64,000 bases of DNA from HGM04593 sp045588345 (GTDB lineage: Bacteria > Bacteroidota > Bacteroidia > Bacteroidales > Bacteroidaceae): contig JAZNDZ010000109.1 in assembly GCA_045588345.1 (NCBI GenBank), positions 124,001-188,000 of the forward strand. Direction: 5' to 3'. Position 1 is the stretch's first letter. Every line of letters starts with the position of its first letter. The position numbers and the translations under genes were made by a program. This document shows, piece by piece, positions 18,801-24,686 of the stretch. Below the pieces are notes generated by a model. The model did no database searches. It was given only the letters and a program-made list of their open reading frames with translations, and was not told the origin of the DNA.

Positions 18801-20237
18801 GCCGGCAGTCTCTCACTGACAGCAAAGAACGAGAACGGTTCTACTGCCGGAGATACTGGAAACAAGACCGTGAACCTTACATACGGAGAGACATATATCC
18901 TCACAGCAACAGCAAACGAAGGATACAATTTCTTGAATTGGAGCATTGACGGAGTTGTAGTTTCCGAGCAGCCACAAATTGAGTATCTCGCCTTGAATGA
19001 TGTGGAGATTGTTGCCAATTTCGCATTCAAGACCTACTCTGTTGAGGTTGAAGCAACAGGAGACGGAGGTTCTATAATTGGAACTTCAACCGGTGTTTAC
19101 AATCATGGAACAGAACTCAGTTTCACAGCTATCCCTGATAAGGATTATGCATTTGAGCATTGGTGTGTGAACGGTGAAGAGGCAGGAAGCCAACCAACGC
19201 TTACCTTGACCGTTGACAAACCATTTACCGTTTCGGCCGTATTCAAGAAAGAATACTACAATCAGGAACTCGCCTTCTCTAAGGGTTGGAACTGGATTTC
19301 ATCTTATCTTAGCGAGCCTGTCAGCGTTGCTGAACTGGCAAACAATTCAGAACGCATAATCGGACAGTTTGACGAGGTTGTAAAGGAGGCCGACAAACTG
19401 GTTGGCGGCTTCGATTACCTTGACAAGGGTTGTGGCTACAAGGTACTGGCTTCCAAGGCCTTCACTAAGGAGTTGAGAGGCCACCTTAATGACAGTTCTT
19501 TAAGCCTGAAGAGCGGATGGAACTGGATTGCTTATCCATATTATGAAAGCAAACCCCTGTCGGCCACTGTAACAAATGCCGAAAATGGAGACTTGCTCAT
19601 CTCGCAGAAAGGTTTTGCAGAATATGCCGACGGGAATTGGGAAGGAACGTTGACCGAACTGGTTCCGGGATGTGGCTATATCTACAAATCGGTTTCTGAC
19701 AAAACTCTGCAATTGCAGTTTGACAGCCAGACAGCAACAGATGAGAGACCAGCCGTGGCACCGTCGCTCAATTTGGGCAGAGTGGATTACGAATACCCCA
19801 ACACGATGAATATCATCGCAAGAATTTATCAGGACGAGCAGTTTGCCGACGATGATACATGCGAGATATATGCCATGATTGGAGACGACTACAGAGGATA
19901 TGGGCAGAAGGTCGGAGAGAACTATTATATCACCGTTTACGGCGATGAAAGCGTTGACATCTCCTTTATAATCCTGAACAGTTCAACGGGAGCGACATTC
20001 AAGGCATATAATACAATGCCATTTACAAACGATGTCATAGGAAGCCGCATTTCCCCCTACGAACTGGCCTTTGAGAACACACCTTCCGGTATCGGAACAA
20101 TCTTCAACCAGGATGACAGGTTCAAGGTCTACTCTATTGAAGGCATTCTCATCAACAACAATGCAAGCATTGAAGAACTGCATAAATTGCCAAAGGGCAT
20201 TTATATTGTCAACGGCAGCAAATATATTGCGAAATAA
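12882..20237 (+). CDS. Giant T9SS cargo with cohesin-like, Calx-beta and CARDB domains
   Basis: A 2451-residue surface or secreted protein. Signal peptide 1-22; cohesin-like domain about 23-157 (TLTIPSVTIAKGKSMNLPV, VAVQFTLTLPDG); CARDB-type domain 158-280; about four Calx-beta repeats 283-700, each ending near VIKDDT, LKDNDVP or FDNDGP; a second CARDB 700-810; further beta-sandwich modules; a carboxypeptidase-regulatory-like module near 1118-1246 (GIYSVELPEGYYTIKV); a Gly/Tyr-rich linker 1367-1399; more sandwich domains; two InlB/Bacteroides-type repeats 2000-2121 (YNFLNWSIDG, YAFEHWCVNG); two GWNWI modules near 2133 and 2209; and a T9SS sorting tail ending LPKGIYIVNGSKYIAK. Probably adhesive or scaffolding. 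It follows the dockerin-like cargo gene in one operon. Confidence 0.82.
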   Translation: MIKRLFTALTLLLFCSFALFAQNTLTIPSVTIAKGKSMNLPVRMNNTADIVAVQFTLTLPDGIVPNTENSALAERAAGHSLTMRSIGENQYMAVIFSSTNATIDGSAGKLLSLNLTASQTVEEGIELPMQLSDVIMSSSDGANLVTDYTAGNITVALSPDFEVSALTVEAKEANPGDNVLLKWQVANVGGLGTEAGWSEAIYLNSHDGTQKHLTTIYCEELLASGATLTRSTEIKLPELLGIDGEATFSIKLSANKGSGEQAGADGNNSTTAASAILIGKKIGLTPTLNETDEASGEKVRYYLTRSGNTNTAETFAVTATHDSRVSLPSSVTVEKGEMGAYFYAEITPNKILDENPTIDIEINGNGYPATSAQLVIKDDTKPKMSVTASTAEITEGEALGFAIGIERPLQSDLAVEFTADNKSRFKIPASIVIPAGKTTVDVQIQSVDDSTPDIEQEVTFTVYAADHQPASTGVILKDNDVPNLHIELTPDKVSESDGPLSVVARIKRTSNIDKNVRIKLSDNSEDNIYYGKNDFEMPAGVEEVTLNLGPIDNALNDGERTYFINAAVYIASCNCSAGEGTTDGIASAQLTVFDNDGPTLSLKTDKSVLVEGGQIEATVTRNTSTTDALTVSLSCDNASGIELPSSVTIPVGKTSATFNIVSLKNDNTNDGYNATITASAAGYAKGVTWFTVSDQTLPDAQITSIEASATEAVVSETVTISTVVANTGNYTLPKGTSIKFYLNSSSSAADTAFLPKDLAVGESATVNAKITLPSYIGTYNIYSVVNEDKSVKELSYANNSSKLTSIKTVSPFAISVNADKAIYNIGENVVISGVVEGKDVAEKEIEVYTINSNYRHTIKAITGQDGQFTVNYTPYNGQIGYFVLGACYPGENLRTEMASFSFYGIKRTSNAAIECEALLGDVYSGSITFSNPGILDLSDIKATVISKPEICEVTLNCPTSVKAGNEFMLNYDITPNAVSTINAWEEILIKIETKEGVSLTTTLYYHCRLKTGMLKASVSSINTTMTKGMSREYVFDITNTGKGATGTISIDVPSWMSTVTPKDMPSLASGETTSVVLRLTPNDAMQLNVPVSGTIGLNCSNGKGLSLPYNIEPVSEETGTLSIDVCDENTYYTAEAPHLAGANVTIMHPKTSKVLSSGVTNDKGIYSVELPEGYYTIKVTADQHSSYSNNILVDPGKETYKVVNLSYEAITIDWKVEETEVKDEYSVVTTVKFETNVPVPVVELIVPKSIDADGLQPGESLIFNAVLTNKGLISANDVQLQLPDGFNRLKFEALDHAEPFTLAPQQSVVIPVKVIKLAATGEDPCVAQFKTLYYWNCGSDKKWHLYSVVMQVGSCKSDNTQTWSPSNNGGGGYYGGGSYSGPGGIGGGGGGGYYGSSSSQTPVTSHKDVECNPNGSGESGGTDGSQSTVCSSITLQFSQSMVMTRQAFLGTLTVFNGNDDKAMKDVKMALSITDQEGKVATSHEFQINPETLDGFNGALSLDAGWTLNAKSTGVATIMFIPTRYAAPENNKVYNIGGTLSYIDPFTGLEVTRTLTPVAITVKPSPVMNLTYFMQRDIKGDDPLTEEIEPCEEAEFSLLIHNIGYGDATNVRMVTNQPEIVENEKGLLIDFELMSSQLNGEEKTLALGGSVATDFGTIPAKGTSYAQWWIKSSLLGHFTDYDVQATHITSYDNPDLTLLNDVTIHELIRSIEIVDGDKNLVGFMTNDIADAKDTPDMLYLSNGNIEPVGKATASISRISDTEYRLTVTPASTGWVYGNISDPTYGVSAINSIVRQSDNKEISLRNIWQTDRTMRDGKEPLYENMLHFADEFESLAPETYILTFSPTPKLQLEVIAFEGLPAEGEVAKKHVETINVVFNKQIDPQTFTYEDISLAVQGINQDASLIKITSDDNKTFKIDLSAYNGITGNGYYVLQVQTAEITDKEGFNGKTGKSAGWIMFRDGYTSLTKSVYPEQAGSLSLTAKNENGSTAGDTGNKTVNLTYGETYILTATANEGYNFLNWSIDGVVVSEQPQIEYLALNDVEIVANFAFKTYSVEVEATGDGGSIIGTSTGVYNHGTELSFTAIPDKDYAFEHWCVNGEEAGSQPTLTLTVDKPFTVSAVFKKEYYNQELAFSKGWNWISSYLSEPVSVAELANNSERIIGQFDEVVKEADKLVGGFDYLDKGCGYKVLASKAFTKELRGHLNDSSLSLKSGWNWIAYPYYESKPLSATVTNAENGDLLISQKGFAEYADGNWEGTLTELVPGCGYIYKSVSDKTLQLQFDSQTATDERPAVAPSLNLGRVDYEYPNTMNIIARIYQDEQFADDDTCEIYAMIGDDYRGYGQKVGENYYITVYGDESVDISFIILNSSTGATFKAYNTMPFTNDVIGSRISPYELAFENTPSGIGTIFNQDDRFKVYSIEGILINNNASIEELHKLPKGIYIVNGSKYIAK

Positions 20238-20322
20238 TGTAAATTCGCTTTAGTATCGTAAAGATAAGTGACACAACTATCGCGTGCTATGCGAATGTAA
20301 TAAGATAAAGAAACGCAATATC

Positions 20323-20364
20323 AAATTTAACGTGGTTCACCGCGCGGTGAACCACGTTAAATTT
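20323..20364. promoter_or_regulatory. Perfect 42-bp palindrome before ABC-F gene
   Basis: Twenty-base arms (20323-20342 and 20345-20364) are exact reverse complements around a CG centre; the inner part reads GGTTCACCGCGCGGTGAACC. It ends 2 bases before the TATCTTCG box and covers the place where the -33 box would lie. It could be the terminator of the giant gene, an operator, or both. Confidence 0.6.
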
Positions 20365-20366
20365 AT

Positions 20367-20374
20367 TATCTTCG
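20367..20374 (+). promoter_or_regulatory. Promoter -7 box for ABC-F gene
   Basis: TATCTTCG, a Bacteroidota -7 box, 20 bases before the ABC-F start codon. No TTTG is found 19-21 bases upstream because the right arm of the palindrome occupies that place. Confidence 0.5.
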
Positions 20375-20394
20375 CAGACGATAAACAGACTTTT

Positions 20395-22266
20395 ATGGCA
20401 ATTGACCTTCAGATAGAGAATATATCAAAGAGTTTCGGTGACCTGGTGCTTTTCAATGACATCTCGTTCACTGTTGAAGAGCGCCAACGCATTGGACTTA
20501 TAGCATGCAACGGCAAGGGCAAGAGCACCTTGCTAAAGGTCATTGCGGGCGAGGAACCGCACGAGGGCGGCAAGATTACCATGCGCAACGGCATACGCAT
20601 TGGCTACCTTGAGCAAGAACCTGATTTTGAGAGTGAAATGACCGTTATTGAAGCCTGTCTGCAACGTAACAGCGAAAAGGCCGATGTAATTGCCCGCTAT
20701 GAGGCGGCCATTGAAAGCGGCGACCATTCGCAGCTGCAACACCTGATGGAGGAAATGGACCGTCTGCAGGCTTGGGACTACGAGAACAGTGCAAAACAGA
20801 TTCTCACAAAACTCAAGATAAAGAATTTCAACCAGCCTATAAAGGAACTCTCGGGCGGACAAAAGAAGCGCGTGGCACTGGCAGCAGTGCTCATTGAACA
20901 ACCCGACCTCATGATTCTTGACGAGCCGACGAACCACCTTGACCTTGAGATGGTGGAGTGGCTTGAAGAATATCTGTCGCGCATGAGCGCAAGCCTGCTA
21001 ATGGTCACCCACGACCGCTACTTCCTTGACAATGTGTGCAACGAAATCATAGAGATTGACGACCGCCGCGTGTATCGCTACAAAGGCAACTACAGTTACT
21101 TCCTGCAGAAACGTGAGGAAAGGCTGCAGAACCTTGCTGCCGAGACAGCCCGTGCACGCAACCTGATGCGCAAGGAACTTGATTGGATGCGCCGTCAGCC
21201 TCAAGCACGTGCACACAAGGCAAAGTACCGCATTGACGCATTCTACAAACTGGAGGAGAAAGCGGCCGCAATGCGCGATGACAGCAAGGTGTCACTCGAT
21301 GTAAAGTCGCAATACATAGGCAACAAGATATTTGTACTCAAGGCTCTGTCAAAGGCCTTTGGCAGCAAGATAATAACAAAGGACTTCTACTACACATTTG
21401 CACGATACGAGAAATTAGGCATTGTAGGCAACAACGGCACAGGCAAGTCAACATTCATAAAGATGCTGCTGGGGCGCGTTGCACCCGACAGTGGTACCAT
21501 TGAGGTGGGCGAGACTGTAAAGTGGGGATACTACAGCCAGGACGGGCTTTCGTTCAACGAGCAGATGAAAGTAATAGATGTGGTAAAAAATATTGCCGAG
21601 GTAATTCCTGTTGCAGGCAAGATGCTCACAGCCTCACAGTTCCTGCAGCACTTCCTTTTTTCACCCGAAAAACAGCACAACTATGTGTACAAACTCAGCG
21701 GTGGCGAAAAGCGCCGTCTTTACCTTTGCACAGTACTAATGGCAAACCCCAATTTCCTTGTCCTCGACGAGCCCACCAACGACCTTGATATTGAGACGCT
21801 GCAGATACTTGAAGAGTACCTGTGCGATTTCAAGGGGTGCGTGATTGTGGTTAGCCACGACCGTTATTTCATGGACAAGGTTGTTGACCATATTTTCGTA
21901 TTCAACGGCGAGGGTGACATAAAGGACTTCCCGGGCAACTACAGCGACTGGCGCGGCTGGCGCGAAGAAGAAAAGTCTATTACTGCCAAACAAACAGCAG
22001 AAAAGAGTGCAAAGAATGCTGCACCAAAACAGAGTTACCGCACCGAGACAAAGCGTAAACTCACCTTCAAAGAGCGCAAGGAGTATGAGAACCTTGAAGA
22101 TGAGATAATGGTTCTTGAAGAAGAGAAGAGTGCTCTTGAGCAGGAGATGAGTAGCGGAACGCTTGACAATAGAACTCTGCTGGAAAAAGCAGCACGTATT
22201 GAGGTTGTAATTGGACTTATTGACCAAAAGACAAACCGCTGGATTGAACTCAGCGAATTTGCATGA
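20395..22266 (+). CDS. ABC-F family ATPase, Uup-like
   Basis: Cytoplasmic ABC-F protein (623 residues) with two ATP-binding cassettes and no membrane segment; such proteins act on ribosomes or, for Uup, in genome and ribosome maintenance. Cassette 1: Walker A ACNGKGKST, signature LSGGQKKR, Walker B LMILDEPTNHLD. Cassette 2: GNNGTGKST, LSGGEKRR, FLVLDEPTNDLD. Between them lies the charged linker typical of the family, and after them a C-terminal coiled coil (KRKLTFKERKEYENLEDEI), which favours the Uup branch. The frame is open upstream to 20284, but that stretch runs through the palindrome and promoter; the ATG at 20395 gives the canonical start MAIDLQIENISKSFG. Confidence 0.93.
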   Translation: MAIDLQIENISKSFGDLVLFNDISFTVEERQRIGLIACNGKGKSTLLKVIAGEEPHEGGKITMRNGIRIGYLEQEPDFESEMTVIEACLQRNSEKADVIARYEAAIESGDHSQLQHLMEEMDRLQAWDYENSAKQILTKLKIKNFNQPIKELSGGQKKRVALAAVLIEQPDLMILDEPTNHLDLEMVEWLEEYLSRMSASLLMVTHDRYFLDNVCNEIIEIDDRRVYRYKGNYSYFLQKREERLQNLAAETARARNLMRKELDWMRRQPQARAHKAKYRIDAFYKLEEKAAAMRDDSKVSLDVKSQYIGNKIFVLKALSKAFGSKIITKDFYYTFARYEKLGIVGNNGTGKSTFIKMLLGRVAPDSGTIEVGETVKWGYYSQDGLSFNEQMKVIDVVKNIAEVIPVAGKMLTASQFLQHFLFSPEKQHNYVYKLSGGEKRRLYLCTVLMANPNFLVLDEPTNDLDIETLQILEEYLCDFKGCVIVVSHDRYFMDKVVDHIFVFNGEGDIKDFPGNYSDWRGWREEEKSITAKQTAEKSAKNAAPKQSYRTETKRKLTFKERKEYENLEDEIMVLEEEKSALEQEMSSGTLDNRTLLEKAARIEVVIGLIDQKTNRWIELSEFA

Positions 22267-22334
22267 GACGGCCCAAACCCTCCCCATTAAGGAGAAAGCA
22301 GGTTGGTCCAAAAATTCTAAATATCGGCCTATGT

Positions 22335-22405
22335 GTCATATTGAGCGAACGCGAAATATCTCAATTCTAGTTTATCAAGAGATTCTTCACTTTGTTCAGA
22401 ATGAC
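22335..22405. repeat. REP-like palindromic element, copy 1
   Basis: Imperfect inverted repeat: the left end GTCATATTGAGCGAACGCGA pairs with the right end, which reads TTCACTTTGTTCAGAATGAC. A second, better preserved element of the same design is at 26385-26451. It lies between the ABC-F and thioesterase genes. Such short hairpin elements are usually dispersed in many copies. Confidence 0.6.
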
Positions 22406-22558
22406 AAAACAACGTTTTGTTATCGGCGAGTTTTGCAGCAATAGGTCAAACGCAGCATAGCCGTAGGTCATGCCGTTTGGGTTGCGAAAAGCAAAACGAG
22501 TCAATGACAGTACAAATATAGAATGACAAGACATAGCATATATATTATACCCGAAATT

Positions 22559-23302
22559 ATGGATAACAAGAATATTGACAGTTTCCCTTTCTATGCCGAG
22601 ACATTCCTTGCCGACAGCAGAGGACGCATGCGCCCGTCGAACATTTGCAGCAGCATGCTGAATTTTGCCTACCGACACGCCGATACCCGCGGGTTCGGAG
22701 CCACTTCGTCGCTCGGATGGGTAATTGCACGCATGGGCGTGCACATTGAACGTGTGCCGCTCGAACGTGAAAAACTGCGCATTGACACATGGATTAGAAA
22801 CCTTTATCATGGTTTCACCGACCGCTGTGTGCGCATGGTGGACGAGAGCGATAAAGAGGTTGTCTCAATGATTACCACATTTGCCATGATTGACCTTGAA
22901 ACACGCTCGGCTGTTGACCTGAACGGTGACATAGGCATTGCCATGAACGGTTGCCTTGTGCCCGACGAGCCGCTGGCTCTGCACCGCATACCATCAATCA
23001 ACCGCACGCCGGTAGACGAGGTCACCTTCAAGCGCCGTCCGCATTACAGCGACATTGACATCAACGGACACATGAACAGCATACGCTACATTGACCACAT
23101 TCTTGATGCCATGCCCATAGAATACTTGAACACCCATGACATCACTGATATTACCGTTGCATATATGCAGGAAGGCAGTGCCACGGAAGAACTCTCTTAT
23201 GGAATCAAGGAATTGGAACAGAACCACTACATAGCGCAGGTGACAAAAGAGAACGGCGTTTCCGCATCAAGGTTCGAACTGAGGTTCAAGGAAAGAGATT
23301 GA
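22559..23302 (+). CDS. Acyl-ACP thioesterase (Fat-type)
   Basis: Hydrolyses acyl-ACP to release free fatty acids; double hot-dog fold related to plant FatA/FatB. 247 residues from the ATG at 22559; the frame also allows a start at 22523, 12 codons earlier, which family resemblance does not favour. First hot-dog: FYAETFLADSRGRMRPSNIC and TSSLGWVIARMGVHI. Second: YSDIDINGHMNSIRYIDHILD, which contains the Asp-x-Asn-x-His catalytic set of the family. It stands alone on the plus strand and faces rubrerythrin across a bidirectional hairpin. Confidence 0.88.
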   Translation: MDNKNIDSFPFYAETFLADSRGRMRPSNICSSMLNFAYRHADTRGFGATSSLGWVIARMGVHIERVPLEREKLRIDTWIRNLYHGFTDRCVRMVDESDKEVVSMITTFAMIDLETRSAVDLNGDIGIAMNGCLVPDEPLALHRIPSINRTPVDEVTFKRRPHYSDIDINGHMNSIRYIDHILDAMPIEYLNTHDITDITVAYMQEGSATEELSYGIKELEQNHYIAQVTKENGVSASRFELRFKERD

Positions 23303-23341
23303 AACGTTTAAGGTTTCACGAAATTACTCTGTACGCATTGA

Positions 23342-23385
23342 ATTAAACAAGAAGAGGATGACCGGTCATCCTCTTCTTGTTTAAT
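23342..23385. terminator. Bidirectional terminator hairpin
   Basis: A perfect 44-bp palindrome (22-base arms, centre GACCGGTC, tips ATTAAACAAG and CTTGTTTAAT) between the convergent thioesterase and rubrerythrin genes. The A-rich and T-rich outer arms would give a U-run on either strand. Confidence 0.8.
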
Positions 23386-23391
23386 GATTTA

Positions 23392-23931
23392 TTAATAATT
23401 TTCGGGCTTCAGTTGGAAGTATGCCTTTGGATGTGAACAAACGGGGCACATCTCGGGAGCCATCTTGCCTCTGTGCAAATGACCGCAGTTGCGGCACTGC
23501 CATACACACTCCTCATTACGGCTGAATACCATGCCGTTCTGTACATTCTCAAGGAACTTCTTGTAACGTTCCTCGTGTACCTTCTCCACTCTTGCAACAG
23601 CCTCGAACATTGCTGCAATCTCTACAAAGCCCTCTTCACGGGCCTCTTTTGCCATAGTAGGATACATATCGGTCCACTCATAGTTCTCACCGGCTGCGGC
23701 GTCTACAAGATTCTCGGCTGTATCGCCGATACCGTGTGCCAGTTTGTACCACATTTTTGCGTGCTCTTTCTCCTGGTCGGCAGTCTCCTGGAAAATAGCT
23801 GCAATCTGTTCAAAACCCTCCTTCTTTGCCTTGCTGGCATAATATGTATATTTGTTACGCGCCTGGCTCTCACCGGCAAATGCAGCCCAAAGATTCGCTT
23901 CGGTCTTTGTTCCTTTCAATGACTTATCCAT
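23392..23931 (-). CDS. rbr: Rubrerythrin
   Basis: Non-haem diiron peroxidase (179 residues) that removes hydrogen peroxide in anaerobes. The N-terminal ferritin-like four-helix domain carries the iron ligands: GESQARNKY, ETADQEKEHAKMW, then ARVEKVHEERY. The C-terminal rubredoxin-like domain has two Cys pairs, CRNCGHLH and CPVCSHP. The frame is open 17 codons further upstream, but the ATG at 23931 gives the standard start MDKSLKGTKTEANL and sits downstream of a good promoter. It is monocistronic, closed by the hairpin at 23342-23385. Confidence 0.96.
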   Translation of the reverse strand: MDKSLKGTKTEANLWAAFAGESQARNKYTYYASKAKKEGFEQIAAIFQETADQEKEHAKMWYKLAHGIGDTAENLVDAAAGENYEWTDMYPTMAKEAREEGFVEIAAMFEAVARVEKVHEERYKKFLENVQNGMVFSRNEECVWQCRNCGHLHRGKMAPEMCPVCSHPKAYFQLKPENY

Positions 23932-23968
23932 AGTTGTATTGTTTAAAAAGTTTATGTTTAATCTTATG

Positions 23969-23999
23969 CGAAAATGGCACATTTATTTGATATAACAAA
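23969..23999 (-). promoter_or_regulatory. Promoter for rubrerythrin
   Basis: On the minus strand TTTG (complement of 23996-23999), a 19-base spacer and CATTTTCG (complement of 23969-23976). The -7 box departs from TAnnTTTG at its first base. It lies about 38 bases before the start codon. Confidence 0.5.
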
Positions 24000-24104
24000 A
24001 CAACGGGAAAAGTTTTTTATTAAAAAAGCAAAAAGATGTTTTCTCTGCAGAGTCAACAGGAATATTATTAACCATATTTTTTACCCCTCAACTTTTTACG
24101 TTGA

Positions 24105-24290
24105 GCCGATAGTTTGGCCGCGTATGGAGTTTATGGATGGGAGAAGCACAATGACACATACTCATTTGACACGATGTGGGGTAATGACCTCCATGCCCCT
24201 GAAGGCGAGAACGAAGAAGAAGATATGATTTTCTCGCTATCTGTAGAAAAAGGGAGCAGAACAATTACCGTCTCTTTTGGAGCGTGGTAA
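24105..24290 (+). pseudogene. Probable 3' remnant of a lost gene
   Basis: A plus-strand frame of 61 codons with no usable start near its 5' end and a stop at 24288-24290. Its translation looks protein-like (VYGWEKHNDTYSFDTMWGN, then EEDMIFSLSVEKGSRTITV, ending SFGAW), unlike a random frame. A stop lies just upstream at 24102-24104. I do not recognise the family. The rest of the 382-base gap between rubrerythrin and the DUF1294 gene holds the rubrerythrin promoter and nothing else I can identify. Confidence 0.35.
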
Positions 24291-24313
24291 TTTGATTCAA
24301 GCCGCAACATCTG

Positions 24314-24577
24314 TCAAATGTAGAGAAGAATCAACAGCAATGCAATGTGCAGCATCAGCATTAACGGCACCGACACTGTGAATATATTTTTCTGCGTCTT
24401 GTGGTGAAACAATTTCATAGCACAGAATGCACCGGCTGCACCGCCAAGGAATGATAGCCACAGTAATGCCGCCTCTGGGATACGACGGGAACCCATTTTG
24501 GCAAATAGTTTGTCAAGACCGAAAAGGACAAATGCCAATGATGAGGATATGGCAATTACATAGATAAGTATATTCAT
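24314..24577 (-). CDS. DUF1294 small membrane protein
   Basis: Small inner-membrane protein (87 residues) of unknown function. It has the DUF1294 hallmarks: a first hydrophobic helix (MNILIYVIAISSSLAFVLF), then LDKLFAKMGSRRIPEAALL, then a glycine-rich helix (LGGAAGAFCAMKLFHHKTQK), and a final hydrophobic helix. The frame extends upstream through a hairpin; the ATG at 24577, with GGAG a short distance upstream, gives the family-like start. It lies downstream of fumarase on the same strand, after a hairpin. Confidence 0.8.
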   Translation of the reverse strand: MNILIYVIAISSSLAFVLFGLDKLFAKMGSRRIPEAALLWLSFLGGAAGAFCAMKLFHHKTQKNIFTVSVPLMLMLHIALLLILLYI

Positions 24578-24594
24578 GCATCTTTTTATTATCT

Positions 24595-24635
24595 CCAACA
24601 ACAAGAGGATGACTTGCTCATCCTCTTGTTGTTGG
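24595..24635. terminator. Hairpin between fumarase and DUF1294 gene
   Basis: Perfect 18-base arms (24595-24612 and 24618-24635) with a 5-base loop; the core AAGAGGATGA / TCATCCTCTT pattern is shared with the hairpin at 23342-23385. No U-run follows on the minus strand. It directly precedes the Shine-Dalgarno-like GGAG of the DUF1294 gene, so it may separate or attenuate the two genes. Confidence 0.6.
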
Positions 24636-24686
24636 GGGTGAATAAAAAGCAAAGTTCAAGGCTATTGCAGGCTTAAAAACCGCAGT

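Noticed and set aside
20284..20394. N-terminal extension of the ABC-F gene
   Set aside because: It would be translated through the palindrome and the -7 box; the family start is at 20395.
23974..24228. 84-residue open frame upstream of rubrerythrin on the plus strand
   Set aside because: It overlaps the rubrerythrin promoter, is rich in Lys and Arg without domain features, and a different frame in the same stretch looks more protein-like.
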